NCBI GenBank assembly: GCA_031373545.1
Contig: JANMMT010000024.1
Location: 1 to 21,409 of the forward strand
Length of the DNA stretch: 21,409 nt
From: JADCCX01 sp031373545
GTDB lineage: Bacteria; Pseudomonadota; Alphaproteobacteria; Rhizobiales; Beijerinckiaceae
Reading direction: 5' to 3'
The position numbers and the translations under genes are program-made. Below, piece by piece: positions 6,323 through 15,263 of the stretch (positions are counted from its first letter, which is position 1; every line of letters begins with the position of its first letter). The notes beneath the pieces were generated by a model. The model was not told the DNA's origin. It saw only the letters and a program-made list of their open reading frames with translations, and ran no database searches.

Positions 6323-7138
6323 ATGATCATGCCGGAACAATTGCTGCTGATCGGCGCGGGCAAAATGGGCAGCGCCATACTTGAAGGCTGGCTGCGCGCA
6401 GGGCTAGAACCCGCACGCGTGGCCGTGATCGAGCCTTATCCATCCGACGCGCTGCAAGCTTTGGCGGCTCGTGGGGTCAAGCTGCTGGAAACCTCGGGTG
6501 CCGTGCCGCCCTGCGATGTGGTGCTGCTGGCGGTGAAGCCACAAAGTCTTGACGGCGTGGCGGATGCGCTGGCGAGCGCGGTAGAGACCGAAACGCTCCT
6601 GATCTCCGTGCTGGCGGGCAAGACAATTGCCAACCTCGAAGCACGCGCGCCTGCCGCGCGGGCCATCGTACGGGCCATGCCCAACACGCCCGCCGCCGTG
6701 GGGCGCGGCATCACGGGCTGCGCGGCCTCCGCCCATGTGACCCCGGCGCAGCGCGCGCTGGCAACCGGTCTGCTCGCCGCCATCGGGCAAGTGGTGTGGG
6801 TGGAAAACGAAGACCTGATCGACGCGGTGACCGGCGTATCAGGCTCAGGCCCGGCTTATGTTTTTTACATGGTTGAAGCCATGGCGGCCGCTGGCATACA
6901 GGCGGGCCTGCCGCCAGAGATCGCGATGCAGCTTGCCCGCGCCACGGTGGAGGGCGCGGGGGAGTTACTGTTCCGTGAGCCTGGAACTGCGGCAGCCACA
7001 CTGCGCAAGAACGTCACCTCCCCTGGTGGCACCACGGCAGCGGCGCTGGAGGTCCTCATGGCTTTGGACGGGCTGGAACCCTTGATGACGCGTGCGGTCG
7101 CCGCCGCCAGGCAGCGTGGTGCAGAGCTTGCCGGTTGA
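6323..7138 (+). CDS. proC: pyrroline-5-carboxylate reductase
   Basis: ProC reduces 1-pyrroline-5-carboxylate to proline with NAD(P)H, the last step of proline synthesis. The Rossmann nucleotide-binding loop LLLIGAGKMGSA (7-18) opens the protein, followed by AVKPQ (70-74), MPNTPAAVGRG (119-129), and the C-terminal family signature: GVSGSGPAYVFYMVEAMAAAG (171-191), then LARATVEGAGELL (204-216) and VTSPGGTTAAALEVL (231-245). From the chosen start it has 271 residues, normal for ProC. Upstream ATGs at 6296 and 6305 are in frame, but GAGG at 6312-6315 sits seven bases before the ATG at 6323, and the nucleotide fold starts soon after; ATG 6329 is also possible. The stop is one base from the purU start, so the two are coupled. 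Confidence 0.95.
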   Translation: MIMPEQLLLIGAGKMGSAILEGWLRAGLEPARVAVIEPYPSDALQALAARGVKLLETSGAVPPCDVVLLAVKPQSLDGVADALASAVETETLLISVLAGKTIANLEARAPAARAIVRAMPNTPAAVGRGITGCAASAHVTPAQRALATGLLAAIGQVVWVENEDLIDAVTGVSGSGPAYVFYMVEAMAAAGIQAGLPPEIAMQLARATVEGAGELLFREPGTAAATLRKNVTSPGGTTAAALEVLMALDGLEPLMTRAVAAARQRGAELAG

Positions 7139-7139
7139 T

Positions 7140-7988
7140 ATGTCGGAATACGTTCTCACGCTGTCCTGCAAGAACTGCCCCGGCATCGTGGCGGCAGTTT
7201 CGGGTCATCTATTCGAAGCCGGGTTCAACATTCTGGATGCACAGCAGTTCGACGATACAGAGACCGACGTGTTTTTCATGCGCGTGGTCTTCAACCGGGT
7301 GAGAAACGCTGCCGATCCTGCAGGGCCTTTCGCGGCCATTGCCCGGCGCTTCTCCATGGCCTGGTCGATCCGCCATTCCTCGCACAAGCGCCGCGTGATG
7401 ATTCTGGTGTCGAAATTCGACCATTGCTTGGCGGACCTGATTTACCGCTGGCGCATCGACGAGCTTCCGATGATCCCGACCGCCATCGTCTCGAACTATC
7501 CCGTGAAGACCTACGGGCACCTCGATCTCTCCGGCATTCCCTTCCATCACCTGCCGGTCACGCGCGAGACCAAGCTGGAGCAGGAAGGGGCCATCGAGCG
7601 CCTAATTGCGGAAACCGGCACGGAACTCGTCGTTCTGGCGCGCTATATGCAAATCCTCTCCGATGGGTTCTCCGCCCGCCTGGCCGGGCGCTGCATCAAC
7701 ATCCATCACTCGTTCCTGCCGGGCTTCAAGGGGGCCAAGCCCTATCATCAGGCCCATGCGCGCGGGGTCAAGCTGATAGGGGCGACCGCCCATTACGTGA
7801 CGCCCGACCTCGATGAAGGGCCGATCATCGAGCAGGATGTGGAGCGCATCAGCCACCGCGACAGCCCCGAGGCGCTGGTGCGCAAGGGGCGCGATATCGA
7901 GCGCCGGGTGCTGGCCCGCGCCGTGCGCTATCACCTGGAAGACCGCGCCATCGTCAATGGACACAAGACGGTGGTGTTCACCGATTAA
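7140..7988 (+). CDS. purU: formyltetrahydrofolate deformylase
   Basis: PurU hydrolyses 10-formyltetrahydrofolate to tetrahydrofolate and formate. It balances the one-carbon pool and can supply formate for PurT-dependent purine synthesis. The 282 residues comprise an N-terminal ACT-like regulatory domain (about 1-80, with CKNCPGIVAAVSGHLFEAGFNI) and a formyltransferase-type catalytic domain (about 85-282). The catalytic triad is visible as Asn187 and His189 in NIHHSFLPGFKGA and Asp225 in VTPDLDEGPII. The start is the ATG at 7140-7142, one base after the proC stop; there is little ribosome-binding sequence, consistent with coupling. A longer in-frame start at 7092 would lie inside proC and adds no conserved sequence. 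It precedes purL, although their promoter arrangement is unclear. Confidence 0.95.
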   Translation: MSEYVLTLSCKNCPGIVAAVSGHLFEAGFNILDAQQFDDTETDVFFMRVVFNRVRNAADPAGPFAAIARRFSMAWSIRHSSHKRRVMILVSKFDHCLADLIYRWRIDELPMIPTAIVSNYPVKTYGHLDLSGIPFHHLPVTRETKLEQEGAIERLIAETGTELVVLARYMQILSDGFSARLAGRCINIHHSFLPGFKGAKPYHQAHARGVKLIGATAHYVTPDLDEGPIIEQDVERISHRDSPEALVRKGRDIERRVLARAVRYHLEDRAIVNGHKTVVFTD

Positions 7989-8050
7989 GCTGTGACATCG
8001 GATGTTTTAGGCCCTCCCGCACCGAATGCGGCTCTGCTAAAAGCTCGGCC

Positions 8051-10261
<2,211 letters not shown>

Positions 10262-10270
10262 GGACATTCC

Positions 10271-10507
10271 ATGCCTATGGCCGCCACCGACATCGAACGC
10301 ATGATCAAGGAAGGCATCCCCGGTGCCGTCGTCGAGATCAAGGATCTGGCGGGCGACGGCGACCATTACGCCGCGACTGTGATTGCGCCTGCCTTCAAGG
10401 GATTGCCCAAAGTGCGCCAGCACCAGATGGTTTATGCCGCGCTCCAAGGCAACATGGGCGGCGTGCTGCACGCGCTGGCTTTGACGACCAGCGCGCCGAC
10501 TGAATAA
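10271..10507 (+). CDS. BolA-family protein (IbaG/YrbA-like)
   Basis: BolA-family proteins pair with CGFS monothiol glutaredoxins and hold or pass on [2Fe-2S] clusters. The 78 residues show the class II KH-like BolA fold: a conserved loop GDGDHYAATVIAP (28-40) with His32, then the helix-turn FKGLPKVRQHQMVYAAL (42-58) with the family's conserved His51, and a short HALALTT strand (67-73). The GDG-H loop and small size resemble IbaG/YrbA more than BolA itself. The start at 10271 has TGAGGA (10259-10264, overlapping the purL stop) six bases upstream. An alternative ATG is two codons in. grxD follows 41 bases downstream, the expected partner. Confidence 0.93.
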   Translation: MPMAATDIERMIKEGIPGAVVEIKDLAGDGDHYAATVIAPAFKGLPKVRQHQMVYAALQGNMGGVLHALALTTSAPTE

Positions 10508-10548
10508 GATGGATTTACAGCGGCTTTGACCCGCTTGAGGAGTTTGAA

Positions 10549-10878
10549 ATGACCGACATCAACACCTGGATCGAAACCGAAGTGAAGAGCAACGACATCG
10601 TGCTGTTCATGAAGGGCACGCCGCAATTTCCCATGTGTGGATTTTCCAGCCAGGTCGTGCAGATTCTCGACCGCATCGGCGCGCCCTACAAGGGCCACAA
10701 CGTGCTGGAGAACGCCGAACTGCGCGATGGCATCAAATCCTACACCAATTGGCCGACCATTCCCCAACTCTACATCAAGGGCGAGTTCGTGGGCGGCTGC
10801 GACATCGTGCGCGAGATGTTCCAGGCCGGAGAATTGCAGGCCCTGCTGGGCGACACCACCGCTGCCAAGACCGCCTGA
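10549..10878 (+). CDS. grxD: monothiol glutaredoxin, CGFS type (Grx4)
   Basis: CGFS glutaredoxins bind a bridging [2Fe-2S] cluster with glutathione and deliver it to client proteins, often in complex with a BolA protein. The 109 residues have the CGFS active site (30-33) after Lys22 (FMKGTP), the glutathione-binding WPTIPQLY (68-75) with its cis-proline, and GGCDI (82-86). The length is typical of single-domain Grx4. GAGGAG at 10537-10542 lies six bases before the ATG. The adjacent upstream BolA-family gene supports the Fe-S role. prmB starts five bases after the stop. Confidence 0.97.
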   Translation: MTDINTWIETEVKSNDIVLFMKGTPQFPMCGFSSQVVQILDRIGAPYKGHNVLENAELRDGIKSYTNWPTIPQLYIKGEFVGGCDIVREMFQAGELQALLGDTTAAKTA

Positions 10879-10883
10879 ACCCG

Positions 10884-11795
10884 GTGACAACCCCCGAGGC
10901 TGCGGCGAGCGAGCTCATCACGTTGCGCGATTTTCTGCGCCACGCTGTCACGGCCTTTGAAACCGCGGGGCTGGTCTATGCCCATGGCACCACCACCGCG
11001 CTGGATGATGCGGCATTTCTGCTGCTGGAATCCCTCAGACTGCCCGTGGATCAGCTGGAACCCTGGCTTGATGCGCGGTTGTTGCCCTCCGAGCGTCTGC
11101 TGCTGGCCCAGGTGATCGAGGAGCGCGTGACCTCGCGCAAGCCCTCGGCGTATCTAGTGAAAAAGGCCTACATCCAGGGTGTGCCGTTCTATGTGGATGA
11201 GCGGGTCATCGTGCCGCGCTCCTACATCGGCGAATTGCTCATGGGCGATCTTTTTGGCGCAGATGGTTCGCCCCTGATCGAGGATGTCACCTCCGTTACC
11301 CGCGTGCTGGATCTGTGCACGGGCTCGGGTTGTCTCGCCATTCTGGCCGCCATGCGCTTTCCCCTGGCGGAGGTGGATGCCATCGAGTTGTCTCTTGATG
11401 CGCTGGCCGTGGCGCGGCGCAATGTGGCGGATCATGATCTGGAAGACCGCATCACGCTGATTCAGGGCGATCTGATGAAGCCGTTGCAGCACGAAAAATA
11501 CGACCTCATCATCGCCAACCCGCCCTATGTGTCCCGCGCAGTGGTCGAGGCTTTTCCGCCCGAATACGCTGCCGAGCCACGGATGGCCCATCTGTCGGGC
11601 GAGGATGGCTTTGATCTTGTCCGGGCGATCCTCGACGAGGCTCCCAAGTATCTCAAAAAAGGCGGCGCACTGATGTGCGAGGTGGGGGAGGACCGCGACC
11701 TGCTGGAAATCCAATACCCGGCCATGGCGTTTCTCTGGCTAGATACTGAGGAGAGCACGGGAGAGGTGTTCTGGGTGCGGCGGGAAGACTTTTAG
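10884..11795 (+). CDS. prmB: ribosomal protein L3 N5-glutamine methyltransferase
   Basis: PrmB methylates a glutamine of ribosomal protein L3 using SAM. From the GTG at 10884 the protein has 303 residues, close to E. coli PrmB. An N-terminal helical region (about 10-85) is followed by YVDERVIVPRS (103-113), where PrmC would have an IPRPETE-type sequence. Then come the SAM motif VLDLCTGSGCLAI (141-153), an acidic EL at 168-169, and the catalytic NPPYV (212-216). The VPRS motif and the long N-terminus favour PrmB over the release-factor methyltransferase PrmC. The frame is open far upstream inside grxD, but the GTG five bases after the grxD stop is the first plausible start; no clear ribosome-binding site is seen, so the start is less certain than the function. 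Confidence 0.93.
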   Translation: MTTPEAAASELITLRDFLRHAVTAFETAGLVYAHGTTTALDDAAFLLLESLRLPVDQLEPWLDARLLPSERLLLAQVIEERVTSRKPSAYLVKKAYIQGVPFYVDERVIVPRSYIGELLMGDLFGADGSPLIEDVTSVTRVLDLCTGSGCLAILAAMRFPLAEVDAIELSLDALAVARRNVADHDLEDRITLIQGDLMKPLQHEKYDLIIANPPYVSRAVVEAFPPEYAAEPRMAHLSGEDGFDLVRAILDEAPKYLKKGGALMCEVGEDRDLLEIQYPAMAFLWLDTEESTGEVFWVRREDF

Positions 11796-11867
11796 CCAAC
11801 GATCCTGGGTTGTATTAAAGAGATTATTTACATCATAGGTTGCATATCTTGGGAACAGGCGAGTCCC
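11796..11867 (+). promoter_or_regulatory. AT-rich intergenic region upstream of the GGDEF gene
   Basis: These 72 bases include a stretch (about 11810-11848) that is clearly AT-richer than its surroundings, with TTAA at 11815-11818 and TTATTTACAT-type sequence. It probably holds the promoter of the diguanylate cyclase gene. I could not assign -35 and -10 hexamers with normal spacing. One GANTC site (GAGTC, 11861-11865) is present. Confidence 0.3.
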
Positions 11868-13313
11868 ATGATCCGCGAAGTGAACACCCATAACATCGAG
11901 GCGCATGCCCGCTCGCCCGAGATCACGCGGCTGATCCGGCTGTATGATGCTGCGCGTCCGGCACCTGATGCCATGGCCGACTTCTCCCGCTTCAACATCA
12001 CCGCCCTGGACGAGTTTCGCGAGAATCTCATGGTGCTGCTGCCGAATGGCGTGGGAGATTACACCTACCTGCACTACGGAGGCGCCATCGCCCGCATATC
12101 GGGCTTCGACATGACCGGGCTCAAAACGTCATCATTGGGCGGCGAGGTCGCAGAATTTTTCTGCGAGTGCTACGAGAAAGTCGCCACGGAGCGCTGCGTC
12201 ATGCACACCTTCCACCAGGCCTTGCGGTCCGGCAGCCTGACGATGTGGGAGCGCCTGATCTGCCCCGCGGAGGGGGGGCTTGGGCAGCCCCTTCTGGTGG
12301 TGTTCAACAAGCCGATCGCCCATCGCAACGACCTGCTGGCCACCGTCATGGAGGCATCGCCCAATGGCATCATGGCGTACAAGGCCGTCCGCGACGAGGC
12401 GGGAGAATTGATCGATGCGGTGCTGGTGACCATGAACCCCGCCGCCGGACGTCTCATCGGCATGATCGCCGAACACATGATCGGGCGAAACCTGCTGCAG
12501 ATCTTGCCGCATGTGACGAAGACAGGAATCTGGGACATCTATCGCCGCGTGATCGAAACAGGCGATGCTGCCGGGTTTGAAACACAGGCCCAATCCACCC
12601 CGGGTGCGCCCTGGCTGCGCGCAAGCGTGTCGCGCTGGAGTGACGGTTTTGTTGTCGTCTTCGCCGACATCACCGAGCTCAAACTCAGCCTGACGCATGT
12701 TCAGCAAAAGGCTGCCGTGCTGCGGCTGGAGGTGGGCGCGGAGCGGGCGACAAATCGCGCGCTGGCCGACGAGTTGAACCAGACGACAGCCCGCGCGCAG
12801 GTGCTGGAACTGCAGGCCGAGAATGATCCGCTGACCGGACTGCCCAACCGGCGCGGCTTTACCACGCGCCTCGCCAGTCTGAAGCGGCGGCGCGCGCGCA
12901 ATCAGGCAGTCATGACAATGATCTTTGACATCGACCATTTCAAGTGTGTGAACGACACGCATGGACACAGCGCGGGCGATGCGGTGCTGATTGCTTTTGC
13001 GGCACGCCTCATCAATGCCATCGATCGGCAGGTGAGCTTTGTCGCCCGCTTTGGCGGCGAGGAATTCGTCCTGTGCGCGCTCGTCCGCGCCGATACGAGC
13101 CCGGATTCCTATGCCGATGATCTGCGCAACAAGGTCTGCCAATTGCCCTTCGAGATCGGCGGCGGAACAAAAATTCGGGTGCAATGCAGTGCGGGCTTCA
13201 CATTCTTGCGCAGCGACGAAGAGATCGAAGAGGCACTCAAGCGGGCGGATTCTGCACTTTATGCGGCCAAGCGTGATGGGCGTGATTGCACCCGCTCCGT
13301 GGAAGTTGCCTAA
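11868..13313 (+). CDS. PAS-domain diguanylate cyclase (GGDEF)
   Basis: This protein probably makes cyclic di-GMP from two GTP in response to a cytosolic signal. Its 481 residues begin with a region (about 40-150) that reads like an alphaproteobacterial PAS-type sensor (YTYLHYGGAIARISGFDMTG, 65-84). A second PAS domain follows (about 155-270, ending FVVVFADITELK), then a probable coiled coil (about 273-318) and a GGDEF domain (about 319-475). The GGDEF domain carries DPLTGLPNRRG (320-330), metal-binding DIDHFK (354-359) and an intact active site GGEEF (396-400). The inhibitory-site position five residues before it reads RQVS (387-390) instead of RxxD, so product inhibition is probably weakened. 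No signal peptide or membrane segment is seen. The ribosome-binding site is weak (AGGCGAG region), leaving slight start uncertainty. The neighbours are not functionally related. Confidence 0.93.
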   Translation: MIREVNTHNIEAHARSPEITRLIRLYDAARPAPDAMADFSRFNITALDEFRENLMVLLPNGVGDYTYLHYGGAIARISGFDMTGLKTSSLGGEVAEFFCECYEKVATERCVMHTFHQALRSGSLTMWERLICPAEGGLGQPLLVVFNKPIAHRNDLLATVMEASPNGIMAYKAVRDEAGELIDAVLVTMNPAAGRLIGMIAEHMIGRNLLQILPHVTKTGIWDIYRRVIETGDAAGFETQAQSTPGAPWLRASVSRWSDGFVVVFADITELKLSLTHVQQKAAVLRLEVGAERATNRALADELNQTTARAQVLELQAENDPLTGLPNRRGFTTRLASLKRRRARNQAVMTMIFDIDHFKCVNDTHGHSAGDAVLIAFAARLINAIDRQVSFVARFGGEEFVLCALVRADTSPDSYADDLRNKVCQLPFEIGGGTKIRVQCSAGFTFLRSDEEIEEALKRADSALYAAKRDGRDCTRSVEVA

Positions 13314-13387
13314 CCACATGTGACAGCGGCGCTTTCACTGGGATGCGCGCGCTGCTATGGGCACTTTGATCTGTAGAAGGTGAAACC

Positions 13388-13981
13388 ATGCGCACGGCCT
13401 CCTTGCAACGCGACACCGGCGAGACCAGCATCAAGGTCAGTGTCAATCTTGATGGCTCGGGCCGGACCACCATTGCCACCGGAATCGGCTTCTTCGATCA
13501 CATGCTCACGCTGCTGGGGCGTCACAGCCTGATCGACCTCGATGTCAGCGCCAAAGGTGATCTGCATGTGGATTTCCACCACACCGTAGAAGATGTGGGC
13601 ATCGCGCTGGGCCAGGCTGTCAGGCAGGCGCTGGGCGACAAGGCGGGCATTGCGCGCTACGCCGATTGCCTCATGCCCATGGATGAAACGCTGACCCGCG
13701 TGGCCCTCGATATCTCGGGCCGTCCGTATCTGGTGTTTCGCGGCACATTCACGGCGGCTAAAATCGGGGAGTTCGACACCGAGCTGGTGCGCGAGTGGTT
13801 TCAGGCCTTCGCCATCAACGCCGGGCTGACCCTGCATGTGGAGATGCTTTACGGGGACAACAGCCACCACCTGGCCGAGAGCTGTTTCAAAGGGCTGGCC
13901 CGTGTGCTGCGCGATGCCGTGAGCATGGACCCGCGCGCGGCGGGCCAAGTGCCCTCGACAAAGGGCACACTGTCTCACTGA
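13388..13981 (+). CDS. hisB: imidazoleglycerol-phosphate dehydratase
   Basis: HisB dehydrates imidazole glycerol phosphate to imidazole acetol phosphate in histidine synthesis. This is the monofunctional form (197 residues), without the N-terminal phosphatase of E. coli HisB. The two metal-binding signatures are present: FHHTVEDVG (63-71, His64, His65, Glu68) and SHHLAESCFKGLAR (159-172, His160, His161, Glu164). The C-terminus VPSTKGTL (188-195) is the family's usual ending. AAGGTG lies about six bases before the ATG. The last 33 bases of the gene are repeated twice more downstream in frame. The TGA stop is produced by one base (TGA versus TGC in the next copy). DUF2628, hisH and hisA follow. 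Confidence 0.97.
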   Translation: MRTASLQRDTGETSIKVSVNLDGSGRTTIATGIGFFDHMLTLLGRHSLIDLDVSAKGDLHVDFHHTVEDVGIALGQAVRQALGDKAGIARYADCLMPMDETLTRVALDISGRPYLVFRGTFTAAKIGEFDTELVREWFQAFAINAGLTLHVEMLYGDNSHHLAESCFKGLARVLRDAVSMDPRAAGQVPSTKGTLSH

Positions 13982-14046
13982 GTGCCCTCGACAAAGGGCA
14001 CATTGTCTCACTGCGTGCCCTCGACGAAGGGCATGCTGTCGCGCTA
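13948..14046 (+). repeat. 33-bp tandem repeat, three copies, spanning the hisB 3' end
   Basis: Copies lie at 13948-13980, 13981-14013 and 14014-14046. Copies 1 and 2 differ at one base; copy 3 has diverged more. Each contains an inverted repeat, GTGCCCT-CGACAA-AGGGCAC in copies 1 and 2, so the transcript can form three consecutive hairpins with 7-bp stems and 6-base loops (13949-13968, 13982-14001, 14015-14034). Because 33 is a multiple of three, the hisB frame continues as VPSTKGTLSH, Cys, VPSTKGMLSR after the TGA at 13979-13981 and ends at TAG 14044-14046. Copy 1 encodes the functional HisB C-terminus. No separate gene is assigned to copies 2 and 3. Confidence 0.95.
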
Positions 14047-14057
14047 GAAACCAGGTC

Positions 14058-14540
14058 ATGGCCACTTACACCGTTCATCTGCCGCCGGGGGCGCGCACCG
14101 CCGACGAGGTTGCCTCCAAGGCGCTGTTCGTAAAGGATGGCTTTGCCTATGGGGGCCTTGTGTTCACGGCGCTCTGGCTGCTGGCGAAAAGATTGTGGCT
14201 GTATGCGCTCGGCTACGTGCTGGTGCTCGTTCTCACATCGCTGGCCCTGCGTTGGCTGGGCGTGCCATTTGGCGCATTCGCGGTGGTCCAGATTCTCCTG
14301 GGTTTGCTGATCGGTCTTGAGGGCAACGAATGGCAACGGCGCAGGCTTGCCCGCAAGGGTTGGACGCAAGCGGCCGTGGTCAGCGGCGCATCGCTTGAGG
14401 AATGCGAGCGGCGGTTCTTTGCGGGCTGGCTGGCGGCCAAGCCCGCTGCGCCTCCTGCACTGCCTGTGATGAGCGAGGCGGCACCACCCGCGCCCGCCAC
14501 AGTTCTGGGGCTGTTTCCGCAGCCGAGGGGCGGCACTTGA
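14058..14540 (+). CDS. DUF2628 domain-containing membrane protein
   Basis: This 160-residue protein has three closely spaced hydrophobic segments (about 29-43, 46-65 and 70-88), then a basic stretch EWQRRRLARKGW (91-102) and a proline/alanine-rich tail (about 127-157). The pattern and the location between hisB and hisH fit the DUF2628 family of Alphaproteobacteria, whose function is unknown. The first residues MATYTVHLPPG match the usual start of that family as I recall it. No good ribosome-binding site precedes the ATG at 14058; the third copy of the hisB repeat ends 11 bases upstream. Its stop codon overlaps the hisH TTG start, so hisH translation probably depends on this gene. A role in histidine synthesis itself is not implied by the sequence. 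Confidence 0.85.
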   Translation: MATYTVHLPPGARTADEVASKALFVKDGFAYGGLVFTALWLLAKRLWLYALGYVLVLVLTSLALRWLGVPFGAFAVVQILLGLLIGLEGNEWQRRRLARKGWTQAAVVSGASLEECERRFFAGWLAAKPAAPPALPVMSEAAPPAPATVLGLFPQPRGGT

Positions 14541-15226
14541 AGGTTGCCAACACGAGAGTTGCGCTGATCGACTACGGCGCAGGCAATCTCCACTCCGCGG
14601 GCAAGGCGCTGGAACGTGCCATGAGCGATGCTGGTCTGACGGGCGAGATCATCATCACCGACCGTGCGGATGTGGTGGCAGAGGCTGACCGAATCGTACT
14701 GCCTGGCGACGGTGCTTTTGCCGATTGCATGGCGCACCTCAAGGCTGCCCCCGGTATGATCGAGACGCTGGAGCGCCGCGTGCGCGGCGATTGCGTGCCG
14801 TTTCTGGGCATTTGTGTGGGCATGCAGCTCTTGGCCACCGAGGGCACGGAATATGGCCTGACACAGGGACTGGGGTGGGTGCCGGGGCGCGTCGAGCGCA
14901 TCGAGCCGGGTTCTGCCGCGCTCAAAGTGCCCCACATGGGCTGGAACACGCTGGATGAACATGCGCCGCATCCGCTGCTTGCAGGCATTCGCCTGGGACT
15001 GAGCGGCCTGCATGCCTATTTTCTCCACGCCTACCACCTGAAGGCCGCCAACGCGGGCGATGTGATCGCGCAGGCGGATTACGGCGGGGCGGTGACCGCG
15101 ATCATCGCGCGTGGCAACATTGCGGGTGTGCAGTTCCATCCCGAAAAGAGCCAGGCGCTCGGCCTGGCGCTTCTGGCTAATTTTGTCAGGTGGACGCCTG
15201 ATTCTCTCCCCCCAACCTCACTCTGA
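14537..15226 (+). CDS. hisH: imidazole glycerol phosphate synthase, glutaminase subunit
   Basis: HisH releases ammonia from glutamine and channels it to HisF to form imidazole glycerol phosphate and AICAR. The class I amidotransferase triad is visible: Cys93 in FLGICVGMQ (89-97), His201 and Glu203 in VQFHPEKSQ (198-206). ALIDYGAGNLHS (9-20) and the GDGAF loop (57-61) also match. No ATG or GTG is suitably placed. The TTG at 14537-14539 overlaps the DUF2628 stop (TTGA) and has GAGGGG (14525-14530) six bases upstream, so it is the probable start, giving 229 residues. The usual family end is near TP (220-221); the last eight residues, SLPPTSL and neighbours, and the TGA come from sequence resembling a dispersed alphaproteobacterial repeat. 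hisA follows after 37 bases; hisF is not in the window. Confidence 0.95.
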   Translation: MKVANTRVALIDYGAGNLHSAGKALERAMSDAGLTGEIIITDRADVVAEADRIVLPGDGAFADCMAHLKAAPGMIETLERRVRGDCVPFLGICVGMQLLATEGTEYGLTQGLGWVPGRVERIEPGSAALKVPHMGWNTLDEHAPHPLLAGIRLGLSGLHAYFLHAYHLKAANAGDVIAQADYGGAVTAIIARGNIAGVQFHPEKSQALGLALLANFVRWTPDSLPPTSL

Positions 15227-15245
15227 ACTTGTCGAAGGATGCGGG
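15216..15245. repeat. dispersed-repeat-like element across the hisH stop codon
   Basis: The segment includes CTCTGAACTTGTCGAAGGAT (15221-15240), flanked by CCTCA and GCGGGG. It closely resembles, from memory, a repeat common between genes of many Alphaproteobacteria whose core reads CCTTCGACAAGCTCAG in the opposite orientation. Only one arm is recognisable here. It supplies the hisH stop TGA (15224-15226) and part of the spacer to hisA. There is no second copy in the window to confirm it. Confidence 0.55.
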
Positions 15246-15263
15246 GTGCTCGATAGGAGCAAG

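Noticed and set aside
8017..8031. Hairpin CCGCA/TGCGG in the purU-purL gap as a terminator or riboswitch
   Set aside because: Only five base pairs, no U-tract, and no match to a riboswitch I recognise.
13795..14133. Overlapping reading frame with repeated ALDKGH peptides across the hisB end, plus a minus-strand frame with repeated CALCRGH
   Set aside because: The peptides are the 33-bp DNA repeat read in other frames. They lack a ribosome-binding site and overlap conserved hisB and DUF2628 codons.
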